The position numbers were made by a program, and so were the translations under genes. Below, piece after piece: positions 27,095-36,086 of a DNA stretch of 64,000 bases. The notes beneath the pieces are model-generated. The model was given only the letters and a program-made list of their open reading frames with translations. It did not search any database and had not been told where the DNA came from. The stretch's first letter is position 1. Each line of letters opens with the position of its first letter. Origin of the DNA: an uncultured Pseudomonadales bacterium (GTDB lineage Bacteria; Pseudomonadota; Gammaproteobacteria; Pseudomonadales; Azotimanducaceae); contig CATOTI010000001.1 of NCBI GenBank assembly GCA_951813295.1, positions 1,090,794 through 1,154,793 on the forward strand, in the 5' to 3' direction.

Positions 27095-27109
27095 ATTCCC
27101 CTGGGGAAT
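27095..27109 (-). promoter_or_regulatory. Perfect palindrome upstream of the Panacea gene
   Basis: ATTCCCC-T-GGGGAAT lies 65-79 nt before the antitoxin ATG, a good place for an autoregulatory operator. The role is inferred. Confidence 0.5.
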
Positions 27110-27640
27110 ACAATTCCTTCCAACATTTCCGCGTTACCGGATCACGGCTGTGCCCTGGAGGTTACATGAGTTCGCTGGAGGTAACCAAGAGCGGGCCGCT
27201 CGTATCGGGACGTAACGCGTGCGGGAACCGGGCTCGGCGTGTTCGAATCCGTGGAGCGGGGGTAAGCGCGCGAGCCCACCGATAACGGACGGGGACTGAT
27301 GATGTGCTTGACCTGCGCCGCAGGACGACCCTGTTCGCGCGGCATGCCTCCGACGAAAGCGCGTCGCAACTCCTAGAGGACCGAGCGAACCATTTCCGTG
27401 ATCGTCTCAGGCCGCGTCAACAGCTCTCTCTTGGCGGTCGCTCAATTGCCCTGGCTGACCAGGAAGAGACCATTGAGACCTTGTTTGATACGGCACTCGC
27501 GGCGACTCGACCCGTCAGGTATTCGAGATCGAGCGGCCTTGCCGACCTGATAATGGATTCCGATCACGGCGAGGATCTCGGATCTCGCCGGACCCGTGAC
27601 CGGAAAACACACCGCCCGCATCACGCTGTCGAAGCGGAGT
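27110..27640. other. No recognisable gene; holds one copy of a ~40-bp repeat
   Basis: Only overlapping short readings on both strands. The stretch GAGGACCGAGCGAACCATTT and the 20 nt after it (27376-27415) recur at 28188-28227. On the minus strand this reads RPETITEMVRSVL, possibly the end of a lost gene. A T-loop-like GTTCGAATCC at about 27239 has no tRNA around it. Confidence 0.4.
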
Positions 27641-27649
27641 GACAATTTC

Positions 27650-28126
27650 GACGCGAAGATCTGACCTTGGTCAATGCCGACGCCACCCTAACCGGTTCGG
27701 GCACGACCTACACCGTGACCCTGACACCCCGGGGCGAGGGCAAGGTATCGGTCTTCGTCATGCCCAACGGCTTCTCAGGCGTCGCCGGCAAGAGGAATAC
27801 GGTGGCTTCCAACACGGTCAGCGCCATCTTCGACATCACCACACCGGAGATCACCCCGCCCGACTACCTGGTGGTCGGGCGCAATGCGGGCAAAACCACC
27901 CGCCGCTTTAACGTTACCGGGCCGCTTTAATGTTACCGGGCTCGATTCGGTTTTCGACAGGGGGACACCCAACCGTCGCCCTCGTCTACAGGGTCGAGAC
28001 GATGACGTGATCGACGACGCGCATGCTTTCCCGATCGGCGAGACCACTGTGACCATGGATGCCCGCGACGACGCCGGCAACGAGGCCGAGCAACAGTCCT
28101 TCAGCGTCACCGTCCGCCACCGATAG
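27650..28126 (+). pseudogene. Ig-like/HYR repeat protein fragment (adhesin)
   Basis: The frame reads a beta-sandwich repeat (NADATLTGSGTTYTVTLTPR, then SVFVMPNGFSGVAG) and, in another frame, a HYR-like repeat (HAFPIGETTVTMDARDDAGN). A 19-bp tandem duplication (27902-27920 and 27921-27939) shifts the frame exactly between them. It is a piece of a large surface or secreted protein; both termini are missing. Confidence 0.75.
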
Positions 28127-28187
28127 CACCGCGCAGTGGCTGACCCGGTTGGGGCGAACGGTCGGTGACGGTACTGTCGCGCAGATA

Positions 28188-28227
28188 GAGGACCGAGCGA
28201 ACCATTTCCGTGATCGTCTCAGGCCGC
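28188..28227. repeat. Second copy of the ~40-bp direct repeat
   Basis: Same 40 nt as 27376-27415, in direct orientation 812 bp away, enclosing the adhesin fragment. It may mark the edges of an inserted segment. Confidence 0.6.
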
Positions 28228-28244
28228 CGCGGCCACTATAGCTC

Positions 28245-28778
28245 TCATTTCTGATCGGGTGCGGAGTGCAGTTGAGGAGGCCCCGTGGTTGCGAAGCGCT
28301 CTGGCGTTTGTCGCGGGATCGTGCTACCTGTCGGGATTCCAAGCGATTTCTTTCGCTCCAACCTCAAAGCTCGCTCGATCACCGTGCTCAGAGTCCGAAG
28401 GAGCCCCGCAACCACTTGCGACGACTCGGGTGCCTTCATGAGTTGGTCAACCGTAGATTGATCATCGAGCAGCTCTCGGTTCTGTGCGAGGTCAGCCAGA
28501 AACGCTGAAAAATCGTGCTTGGGGAAGTCAAGTTCCGAACCTGCTTCGCAGCGTGATGTCGTACCGCAGCGGCTAGCGAGTGAACTGCACCTGGACTTAA
28601 GCTGCGAGAGCTGGGTCACGTCCTCGGCGGAAATCACGCGATTGAGTGCATCCTTAACCGATTCTTCGGACCCTTTCGCGCGGTCGGACGACTTGTAGGC
28701 CGATACGGCACCGTAAACGGACGCGACAGCCCCGATGATCGCGACCCCGTTCATCACGGCAATAGAAAAGAAGTCCAC
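28245..28778 (-). CDS. Predicted single-pass membrane protein of unknown function
   Basis: The 177-residue protein has one N-terminal hydrophobic helix (about 5-27, MNGVAIIGAVASVYG within it) and a long soluble helical part with several Cys (SRCSSLASRCGTTSRC). It starts 9 nt after the stop of the YfbU-domain gene, so the two were an operon. No family recognised. It could be a partner of the YfbU protein. Confidence 0.55.
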   Translation of the reverse strand: MDFFSIAVMNGVAIIGAVASVYGAVSAYKSSDRAKGSEESVKDALNRVISAEDVTQLSQLKSRCSSLASRCGTTSRCEAGSELDFPKHDFSAFLADLAQNRELLDDQSTVDQLMKAPESSQVVAGLLRTLSTVIERALRLERKKSLGIPTGSTIPRQTPERFATTGPPQLHSAPDQK

Positions 28779-28787
28779 GGATTTCCC

Positions 28788-29156
28788 TTACCGGCGCGCC
28801 ACGGCCTCTACAATCGCTCGAATCTGCTCACTGGACAGCTTAAACCGATCTCCGTATGTCCCTTGCCAGACCTTCAGCATTCGGCGATAGCCGTCGAGGC
28901 CCGGACCAGACCCGTGCGAGTTCAGCCCGTCCTCGTCTGTCTCTTTTAGCTCGCGCCACTTGCCCAGATCATAGATGAGATAACGTGCGTACACCCATTC
29001 AACGGTCTCCTCGTTGCCGTCGAAACCGCGGAAAGGATACGCGTGCGCACTTATTCCATCAGGAGCGCTCTCGCCCAATCGCCTCATCGAGAAAGTAATC
29101 GCCCGGTACATATTGAGGATATCAACCACTTCGCAACTACGTTCTTTAGCCCCGAT
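28788..29156 (-). pseudogene. YfbU-domain protein, N-terminus removed by IS1380
   Basis: The open frame runs right up to the IS1380 end and reads AKERSCEVVDILNMYRAITF, FRGFDGNEETVEWVYARYLI and LDGYRRMLKVWQG, the conserved C-terminal two thirds of YfbU proteins. A GTG at 29129 gives a 113-residue product but would cut the first helix. IS insertion at 29157 removed the real start. Confidence 0.75.
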
Positions 29157-30769
29157 CCCCAGATAGAAAACCCAATAAAGCAGAAAGCCTTGGCTGTATA
29201 ATGGTTAGCGATTAGACAGACCATCACCCAATGGGTGCACAGCTCAAGGCTTACGATGATTCTACCCTACAAACTCGGCACAACAAACGATTTACTCACC
29301 TCGCGAGCGGGTTTATTGAGTATTGCGGAACTCATGGAGTCTGTGGGTCTGGCCGAACGCATTGATCAGCACTTTCCGTTGCCTGGTAGTAACCGGGGCT
29401 ATCAACCTTCCGAGCTCGTCAAAACACTGATCCTGATGCAGCACGAAGGCAGTTTTCATCTGGATGACATTCGACATTTTCGTGATGATGACGCCCTGCT
29501 CATGGTCCTTGGGCTGGACAAACTGCCCTGTGCGACCACCCTTGGAGACTGGCTCAGACGAGTGGGTTCCCAGCCACAAATCCAGGATGCCTGGGTGAAG
29601 GTTAACAGGACGATGCTGCAATCAGCGTTGCACCACTGTCATCAGGTGACGCTAGATATCGATGCGACAGAAATTATCGCCAATAAAGCGGATGCAGAAT
29701 GGACCTACAATAAAAACAAGGGTTTTATGCCCATGGTTGGACATCTTGCCGAAACTGGACAGATTGTGGCGATAGACTTTCGCCAGGGCAACACGCCACC
29801 AGCGCAGGCAAACTTTGAATTTATCCAGCAATGCATGCGGGCGTTACCGGCAGGCTGTACATTAAAAGCCCTGCGCATTGATGCAGCAGGTTACCAAACG
29901 AAAATCATCCAACACTGCGATGCTGAAGGTATCGAGTATGCCATTCGCGCCAAAACAAGTGCCGCGCTGCGGTCGCAGATTGAAGCGATCAACGAGGGTG
30001 AATGGCAACCCATGCTAAGCAGGCAGGGAGAGGTTGTTAGTGGTGAAGAGGTTTGCCGAACAAGCTTCTGCATGGGTGACTATGAGCAGGCTTTCACGTT
30101 GGTGATCCAGAGGAAAGCGATTGCTGGCCAGGTAGAACTGGTGCTGGATTCAACGGACAGCGCAGATGAAATGACACGGGGCACCTATATCTATCGTGCC
30201 ATAGCCACCAATCGTGATGGCTTGAGTGATAGCGAAATAGTGCATTGGTACAACCAACGTGCCGAGGACAGCGAGAATCGTATTAAGGAACTCAAGCTGG
30301 ACTTTGGCGGTGATACGCTGCCGTGTTCAGATTTTAATGCCAATGCCTTGTATCTATTAATATCTGCTTTGTCTTACAACCTGTTCGCACTGATGCGCCA
30401 GTTACTGCCTGAAGATATGGCGCAGCACAGAGCGATAACCATCCGATGGCGGCTTTATGCGATAGCAGCAAAGATTGTCAAAACGGGCCGGCAACTGTTT
30501 GTGAAATTGAAAGATCAACATCGAAACTTATTGGACCAGGTGCTCACGGCACTGAAGAGGCTTGAACCGCCGCCGATCTGAGGACATCGGCACTAAAATT
30601 GATCGTTTGACAGGATAGATCCGTCCTCAAAGGGCCATTTGGCTGTGGATCACATGTTGGGCAGCATTTGTCGTTCAAGTCCTCCACGATGTGCGCCTCA
30701 ACAGTCATCAACTGGTCGGCAAAGTAGCCCGAACATGGCTTCAGAGCGCAATCAATATCCTATCTGGGG
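29157..30769 (+). mobile_element. IS1380-family insertion sequence, full length
   Basis: The ends are CCCCAGATAG (29157) and its complement CTATCTGGGG (to 30769), giving about 1.6 kb with one transposase gene. The expected direct target duplication is not seen at these ends; instead an inverted copy of the left end follows at 30783-30947. It interrupts the YfbU gene. Confidence 0.85.
29256..30581 (+). CDS. IS1380-family transposase
   Basis: The 441-residue protein (from ATG 29256; an upstream GTG at 29235 would add seven residues) shows the IS1380 layout: an N-terminal part with SIAELMESVGLAERID, then DDDALLMVLGLDKLPCATTL, a DDE catalytic core starting VTLDIDATEII, and the C-terminal AEDSENRIKELKLDFGGDTL with the catalytic Glu. 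All three acidic residues appear present, so the element may be active. Its base composition is lower in GC than the surroundings. Confidence 0.93.
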   Translation: MILPYKLGTTNDLLTSRAGLLSIAELMESVGLAERIDQHFPLPGSNRGYQPSELVKTLILMQHEGSFHLDDIRHFRDDDALLMVLGLDKLPCATTLGDWLRRVGSQPQIQDAWVKVNRTMLQSALHHCHQVTLDIDATEIIANKADAEWTYNKNKGFMPMVGHLAETGQIVAIDFRQGNTPPAQANFEFIQQCMRALPAGCTLKALRIDAAGYQTKIIQHCDAEGIEYAIRAKTSAALRSQIEAINEGEWQPMLSRQGEVVSGEEVCRTSFCMGDYEQAFTLVIQRKAIAGQVELVLDSTDSADEMTRGTYIYRAIATNRDGLSDSEIVHWYNQRAEDSENRIKELKLDFGGDTLPCSDFNANALYLLISALSYNLFALMRQLLPEDMAQHRAITIRWRLYAIAAKIVKTGRQLFVKLKDQHRNLLDQVLTALKRLEPPPI

Positions 30770-30782
30770 ATTTGGGAGTCAT

Positions 30783-30947
30783 AAACCCGCTCGCGAGGTG
30801 AGTAAATCGTTTGTTGTGCCGAGTTTGTAGGGTAGAATCATCGCAAGCCTTGAGCTGTACACCCATTGGGTGATGGTCTGTCTAATCGCTAACCATCATA
30901 CAGCCAAGGCTTTCTGCTTTATTGGGTTTTCTATCTGGGGATCGGGG
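30783..30947. repeat. Inverted copy of the IS1380 left end
   Basis: About 165 bp are the reverse complement of 29157-29315, including the first codons of the transposase. The match extends past the IS tip into flank (CCCCGAT on one side, ATCGGGG on the other). It is a second, truncated IS copy or the product of an inverted duplication. Confidence 0.85.
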
Positions 30948-30949
30948 GT

Positions 30950-31883
30950 TCAATCAACGCTGGCCGATCTCCGGGTTGGCCCGAGATCGGCCAGCGCAGG
31001 GAAGCGGGGCCGCAGTTTGTCCGATGTTTCGCGCCACGGCAGACGAGCATCGGCGGCACTGTCTTGCACGAACGCCGTGCGAATCACTGCCGCGACCATC
31101 TGATGCTGACGGCGCGGCACATGCCCGAGCGCGTTGCGCAGGAAGTGCACCCGGCAACGTTGCCAGCTCGCCGTGAGAGTCTCGGCGATCGCTGTCTTGA
31201 GACCTTCATGAGCATCCGACGTGACGAGTCGCACTCCGTCGAGGCCACGCCCGATGAGATCTTTGAGGAAGTCTTTCCAGAAGGCGTAGCTCTCCGATGG
31301 TCCCACCGCCATGCCCATCACCTCGCGGTGGCCGTCCTCGTGGGCACCAACGGCGACCACGACGGCCTTGTTGACGACATGACCGCCATCGCGCGACTTG
31401 ATGTAGGTCGCATCGAGCCAGACGAACGGGTAGCGGCCATCGAGGCGGCGCGACAAGAACCCGTGCACGCGTTCATCGAGTTCACCACAGAGTCTCGATA
31501 CCTGGCTCTTGGAGATCCCGGTCATACCCATCGCCTGGACCAGATCATCGACCTTGCGCGTGCTGATGCCCTGGATGTAGGCCTCCTGGACGACCGCGAC
31601 GAGTGCCTTCTCGGACGCTTTGCGCGGCTTCAAGAACGATGGGTAGTCGTAGCTTCGGCACCTTCAGCGCCATCGTCCCGATGCGCGTCTCGAGTTGCCG
31701 TTGGCGATAGCCATTGCGTTGGTTCACCCGCTCGGCGCTGCGTTCGTTGCGCTCCGCACCACACGCGGCTTGTGCCTCGAGATCCATGAGTCGCTGCAGC
31801 GTGAACTTGCCAAGCTCGCGGAGGAAATCCCCATCCGCGTGCTTCTCGGCCAACTCCAGCAGTGCTATATTCTCCTCGGTCAT
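30950..31883 (-). pseudogene. IS256-family transposase, frameshifted and 3'-truncated
   Basis: It starts at ATG 31883 (MTEENIALLELAEKHADGDF) and includes [21 protein letters not shown] frameshift at about 31645 moves into [20 protein letters not shown], followed by [20 protein letters not shown] and [11 protein letters not shown] with the DD of the DDE site. The C-terminal ~130 residues are cut at 30950 by IS1380 sequence. It differs from the intact IS256 at 46789-48169. Confidence 0.85.
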
Positions 31884-31975
31884 CGTGCGCTCTCCGTCTG
31901 GTCGTCTCACAACTTCCAGTCTACGGAGAAGCGCGATGGCCCCTACTAGGCCATCGCGCGGGCTACACCACTTCC

Positions 31976-32136
31976 CGGCCTCATTGAAGTCGCACCTCCG
32001 CGCCCCCAACCCGCGCCAGACATGGGCGTTTTTCCGAGGCGAAAGCCTCGGCCTCATTGAAGTTCGCAACCGCCTCAGGGCTGCACCCGATCCGCACGCG
32101 GTTTTTCCGAGGCGAAAGCCTCGGCCTCATTGAAGC
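31976..32136. CRISPR. Relict CRISPR mini-array (three repeats, two spacers)
   Basis: Two full 36-bp repeats (32028-32063 and 32101-32136) start GTTTTTCCGAGGCGAAAGCC and end CTCATTGAAG plus T or C. A truncated one ends at 31989. Both spacers are 37-38 bp. The repeat is the same as at 17318 and unlike the main array. No cas gene of this system survives nearby apart from cas1 pieces at 25.4 and 45.6 kb. Confidence 0.85.
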
Positions 32137-32317
32137 CGAACGCGAATTGCCTGCCAGTGCCGGGACATCATTGAAGGCTGGCCGACGTCCGGCGAAGCAC
32201 GCAAGCGCGCGGACAACCGCCAGGCCAGGCTGCACAAGCGCCGCAGGAACTGAAGCTGGAGGCACAGATTTCCCCCTTGCCGCCCGTGGTGCTCGTCGTG
32301 TCACAAGACCTTTTGAA

Positions 32318-32443
32318 CGAACTGTAAGGGCAAGTCAGCTCCCACTGCAAGACCTTCGCGGTTGTAGTCGTCCAACACGTTGAAGGTGCGAAAGGCGTGG
32401 CCATTCGCCACTCCGGGTGGTGGTCCATGCGCTCCGCAAGCAA
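32318..32443 (-). pseudogene. Scraps of IS3 OrfB and a pterin dehydratase-like gene
   Basis: One minus frame reads [20 protein letters not shown], an IS3 OrfB core piece. The adjoining one reads LAERMDHHPEWR, which resembles the active-site block of pterin-4a-carbinolamine dehydratase. Each is under 30 residues, so these are junction debris. Confidence 0.45.
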
Positions 32444-32686
32444 CGCCGACTGGCTGCCCGATCGCTATTCGGTCGTGCCCGTCAACAGCTTCCATTGGCG
32501 GGTTAAGGTTTTCCTTGCCAAGTGCTTGCAGCGTGATGCAATCTGCCGCGGTGAAGAGGGTGCCGCGTTGTCGATCTTGGCTGAGCAGCGTGACGTTTCG
32601 CTGTCTCGGATCACACGCTAGGCCCATAGCAAGGGCGAATCACAGATGCCGCAGACATTCCCTGCGGCAAGCGGAGAGGGTGGATC
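32444..32686. other. Leader region of the fused R-M gene, no clear gene
   Basis: Short readings only. The last 45 nt carry a purine-rich stretch GCGGAGAGGG upstream of the ATG at 32690. CCGCAG...CTGCGG (32650-32666) could form a small hairpin. Confidence 0.35.
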
Positions 32687-32689
32687 TTG

Positions 32690-35209
32690 ATGCAACCTGC
32701 CTTTGCCGAAACCGCCGATTTCTACCGCGTCGACGCGTCGCTAAAGCTTGACCCCAAGAGACGGTCGGGGCTGGGGCAGTACATGACCCCGGTTCCGATT
32801 GGGCGCTTCATGGCCAGTCTGTTTGAGGACGTTTCTGGTGCTGTGCGTGTGCTCGATCCTGGGGCTGGCGTTGGCTCGCTCAGCGCTGCGTTTATCGAAC
32901 GATGCTCGCATGAGAAGAAAAGACCGCGTTCCGTTTCACTGACCTGTTATGAGATCGAACCACTGTTGATCGATTACCTGGAGTTCACGCTGCAAGGAGC
33001 GGAAACCCAGGGTAGGGCGGCGAAGATTGCCGTCAGGGGCCATGTCTACGCGGACGATTTCATCCTGGCGCGCGCTCATGGCTCCCAAGATGACTTGTTC
33101 GAAACTGGCGAGGCCCAGAAGGGCGAGCCGTTCACGCATGTGATCATGAACCCGCCCTATAAGAAGATTAATTCGACATCCGGGCATCGATCAGCACTCC
33201 GGCAGGCCGGCCTTGAAACCTCGAACCTCTATGCCGGATTCATGTTTTTGGCAGCCCAGCGCCTACGTGCCGGCGGCGAAATGGTCGCGATCGTCCCTCG
33301 GTCGTTTTGCAATGGACCGTATTTCAAGCCATTCCGAGAGCAGTTTTTCTCGATGATGGGCTTGCAGCATGTACACGTGTTTGAAAAGCGAAATTCGGCC
33401 TTTAAGGGCGATGAAGTGCTTCAGGAGAACATCATCATCTATGCGGTGAAGGGAGAAGCTCCGGCAACGGTGACGATCACAACCAGCCGGGGGCGGGGCT
33501 TCGAGTTTGCTCCGCATTCCCGTGAATGCGTCGGGGAAGACATGACGCAACGGATTGTGGCCTACACATCGGTGATTCGGCCGAGTGATCCTGACAGCTT
33601 CGTGCACATTGCTTCGAACGATCTTGAACAGGGCATTGTTGATCGCATGGCGCACTTTACAGCCACGCTGGCCGACCTTGGTCTGGAGATTTCAACAGGC
33701 CCCGTGGTCGATTTTCGTTTGCGCAAAGACCTTCGGGCCAAACCAGAGAAGGACACTGTGCCGCTTTTATACGCCGCGCACTTTCAGGGCGGGACGTTGG
33801 AATGGCCCAAGGTGATGAAGAAACCGAACGCGATCGCGGTGACGGAGAAAAGCCGTAAATGGCTCTATCCGAACGAAGGGCATTTCGTGGTGACGAAGCG
33901 ATTTACTTCGAAGGAAGAGAAGCGCCGGGTTGTTGCTTCGCTGTATGCGTCGGACCTTCCTGGGGACCTGATCGGCTTCGAAAATCACCTAAATGTTTTC
34001 CACGCCAATCAGAAGGGGGTTTCCAGATCGTTAGCGGTAGGCCTGCGCGTCTATTTGAATAGCAGCCTGGTCGATCGCTATTTCCGCCAGTTCAACGGGC
34101 ATACCCAGGTGAACGCCACGGATCTGCGATCGCTCCACTATCCAGATCGGGAGGCACTAGAGCGCATCGGGAAACGGACGTGCAAAACAACACTCTCCCA
34201 GCGGGAGATTGACAATCTTATTGAAGGGGAGCTTGCGCACATGACCGATGATGAAAATCCGCTAGATGCGCAACAAAAAATCGATGAAGCGCTGGCGATC
34301 GTAAAAGCGCTTGGGATGCCACGCGGCCAGCAGAATGAACGTTCAGCGCTCGCGTTGTTGGCGTTGCTGGATCTCAAACCGGATGGGCGCTGGGCTGTCT
34401 TGCGCAAGCCCCTCATGGGGATCACGCCGATCATGGAGTATTGCCGCGAGCACTATGGTCGGGAGTACGCACCGAACACCCGCGAGACGTTTCGCCGGCA
34501 AACCATGCATCAATTCGTTGAAGCCAGCATCGCACTCTACAACCCTGATAAACCGGATCGGCCGGTTAACAGCCCGAAAGCTTGTTATCAGATCAGCGCG
34601 GAGGCCTTCGCCGTTATCCAGACGTTTGGGACTGATGGCTGGCAAGGCACCCTCGAGCAATACCTCGAGGGCCAAGAGACGCTTGCGGCCAAATGGGCCA
34701 AGCATCGTAAAATGCAAATGATCCCGGTGCAGGTCGCCGAAGGCCAGGAAGTCACCCTTACGCCTGGCGCGCACTCTGAGTTGATCAAACAGATCATCAC
34801 CGAATTCGCCCCACGGTTCACGCCGGCGTCCGAAGTGATCTATGTCGGTGATACCGGCGACAAGGTTGGGTACCTCCAAGCGGATCGCCTTGTGGAGCTG
34901 GGCGTTACTGTCGAGAAACACGGGAAGATGCCAGACGTAGTGCTCTACTTCGGCAAGAAAGACTGGTTGCTCATGGTTGAATCCGTGACTAGTCATGGCC
35001 CTGTCGATGCGAAGCGCCACAATGAACTTGGCGATTTGTTTTCGGAAGCGAAGCCTGGGCTTGTCTACGTCACGGCGTTTCCTGATCGCGAGATCATGGG
35101 CCGATATCTCCGCGAGATTTCGTGGGAAACGGAAGTTTGGTGTGCTGACGCGCCGACGCATCTCATTCACTTCAACGGCGAACGGTTCCTTGGGCCGTAT
35201 GAGGGGTGA
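32690..35209 (+). CDS. Fused adenine methyltransferase and BsuBI/PstI-type endonuclease
   Basis: The 839-residue protein combines both halves of a restriction system. The N-terminal ~500 residues are an Eco57I-like N6-adenine methyltransferase: SAM loop VLDPGAGVGSLSAAF (about 55) and catalytic NPPYKK (about 153). The C-terminal ~320 residues match BsuBI/PstI endonucleases: a helical N-part (IDEALAIVKALGMPRGQQNE) and the nuclease core with YVGDTGDK, then MPDVVLYFGKKDWLLMVESV and TSHGPV. PstI and BsuBI are separate polypeptides that cut CTGCAG, so fusion makes this type IIG-like. The same target is only a guess. Start ATG 32690 is preferred to the TTG one codon upstream. Confidence 0.92.
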   Translation: MQPAFAETADFYRVDASLKLDPKRRSGLGQYMTPVPIGRFMASLFEDVSGAVRVLDPGAGVGSLSAAFIERCSHEKKRPRSVSLTCYEIEPLLIDYLEFTLQGAETQGRAAKIAVRGHVYADDFILARAHGSQDDLFETGEAQKGEPFTHVIMNPPYKKINSTSGHRSALRQAGLETSNLYAGFMFLAAQRLRAGGEMVAIVPRSFCNGPYFKPFREQFFSMMGLQHVHVFEKRNSAFKGDEVLQENIIIYAVKGEAPATVTITTSRGRGFEFAPHSRECVGEDMTQRIVAYTSVIRPSDPDSFVHIASNDLEQGIVDRMAHFTATLADLGLEISTGPVVDFRLRKDLRAKPEKDTVPLLYAAHFQGGTLEWPKVMKKPNAIAVTEKSRKWLYPNEGHFVVTKRFTSKEEKRRVVASLYASDLPGDLIGFENHLNVFHANQKGVSRSLAVGLRVYLNSSLVDRYFRQFNGHTQVNATDLRSLHYPDREALERIGKRTCKTTLSQREIDNLIEGELAHMTDDENPLDAQQKIDEALAIVKALGMPRGQQNERSALALLALLDLKPDGRWAVLRKPLMGITPIMEYCREHYGREYAPNTRETFRRQTMHQFVEASIALYNPDKPDRPVNSPKACYQISAEAFAVIQTFGTDGWQGTLEQYLEGQETLAAKWAKHRKMQMIPVQVAEGQEVTLTPGAHSELIKQIITEFAPRFTPASEVIYVGDTGDKVGYLQADRLVELGVTVEKHGKMPDVVLYFGKKDWLLMVESVTSHGPVDAKRHNELGDLFSEAKPGLVYVTAFPDREIMGRYLREISWETEVWCADAPTHLIHFNGERFLGPYEG

Positions 35210-35373
35210 GCATGGCAGATGAGCGAAAGCACAAGCATGGAACTCGTTCAAAGCGTCATTAATCGTTTCGACGAACTCCTTTTGCTCAAGGGCTGGAGCG
35301 TCGTTTTGATTTCAGCCCCTTTTTGCTCTGTCGGCTGCCGATAGTCGCCCAGCACTTGTTTTCCTTGCCTATA

Positions 35374-35872
35374 TGTCACATCGCGGACGATAGTATTGTT
35401 TCGGATCGTGGGGCGGTTTGTCAGGCGCTAATGTTACTGAATGAGCTATTGGCGCAGCGTTCGCCACGCTCCAGGCTGGAGGGTCGGGGATGAAGATTGC
35501 ACTACACCGAGGCGCGCGAACCACACCGGCCGTCCGGGCGAAAATCGCGGCCAGTGACGAACCGGTTCGGGTGCTGGCGAGGCGGTTCGGGGTAACGGAG
35601 GTCACGATTCGCAAATGGCGAGGCCGGAGCGATTTTCAAATCTGGTGTTTAACGACATGACGATGCGGCGTCGTTGTCGGTCTTGCTCGGCTCGATTCCA
35701 TCGCGGAATCTTACTCCGTCAATCACCGAACTCATTCGCGATCGTCAGGCACTTCAGGATCTGGCCGTTGGCGCATCGATCGAATACGAGGTCGATTGCC
35801 CAGACAACGGATAACTTCACGGGCGGGATAAGCCGCGACACGAAACAATACTACCGTCCGAGGGATGTGACA
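35374..35872 (+). mobile_element. IS481-type remnant with ~30-bp TIRs, nested with IS256 and IS3 debris
   Basis: Ends starting TGTCACATC (35374) and ending GATGTGACA (35872) are inverted repeats of about 30 bp containing TAGTATTGTTTCG. From ATG 35491 the frame reads the IS481 N-terminus KIALHRGARTTPAVRAKIAA and VTEVTIRKWRGR, then runs into 35628-35735, which equals the left end of the IS256 at 46789. After that a fragment equals IS3 OrfB (CANGQILKCLTIANEF on minus). About 500 bp remain. The same TIR reappears at 63923. Confidence 0.8.
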
Positions 35873-36086
35873 TTTAGTGATGTCATCGCATCTCCGCGTA
35901 CACGCCTATATTCCGCTCGGGGTACTGCTCGTAAACGCGCTCGAAGACGGCCGCGCACCTTGGCCTTGGTTCGCCTCATTGAAGTCAAGGACGACAGCAA
36001 GCGCCCTCTATATGCCAACGGTATTGGTATCGTTGCTTCGCACCACATCACTGGCATTCACACGCATGGAAAGGGGAAACCGACCA

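Noticed and set aside
27232..27260. T-loop-like GTTCGAATCC suggesting a tRNA
   Set aside because: No D-arm, anticodon arm or acceptor pairing could be found around it.
32402..32443. Pterin dehydratase gene
   Set aside because: Only about 13 residues match, so it is listed as debris and not as a gene.
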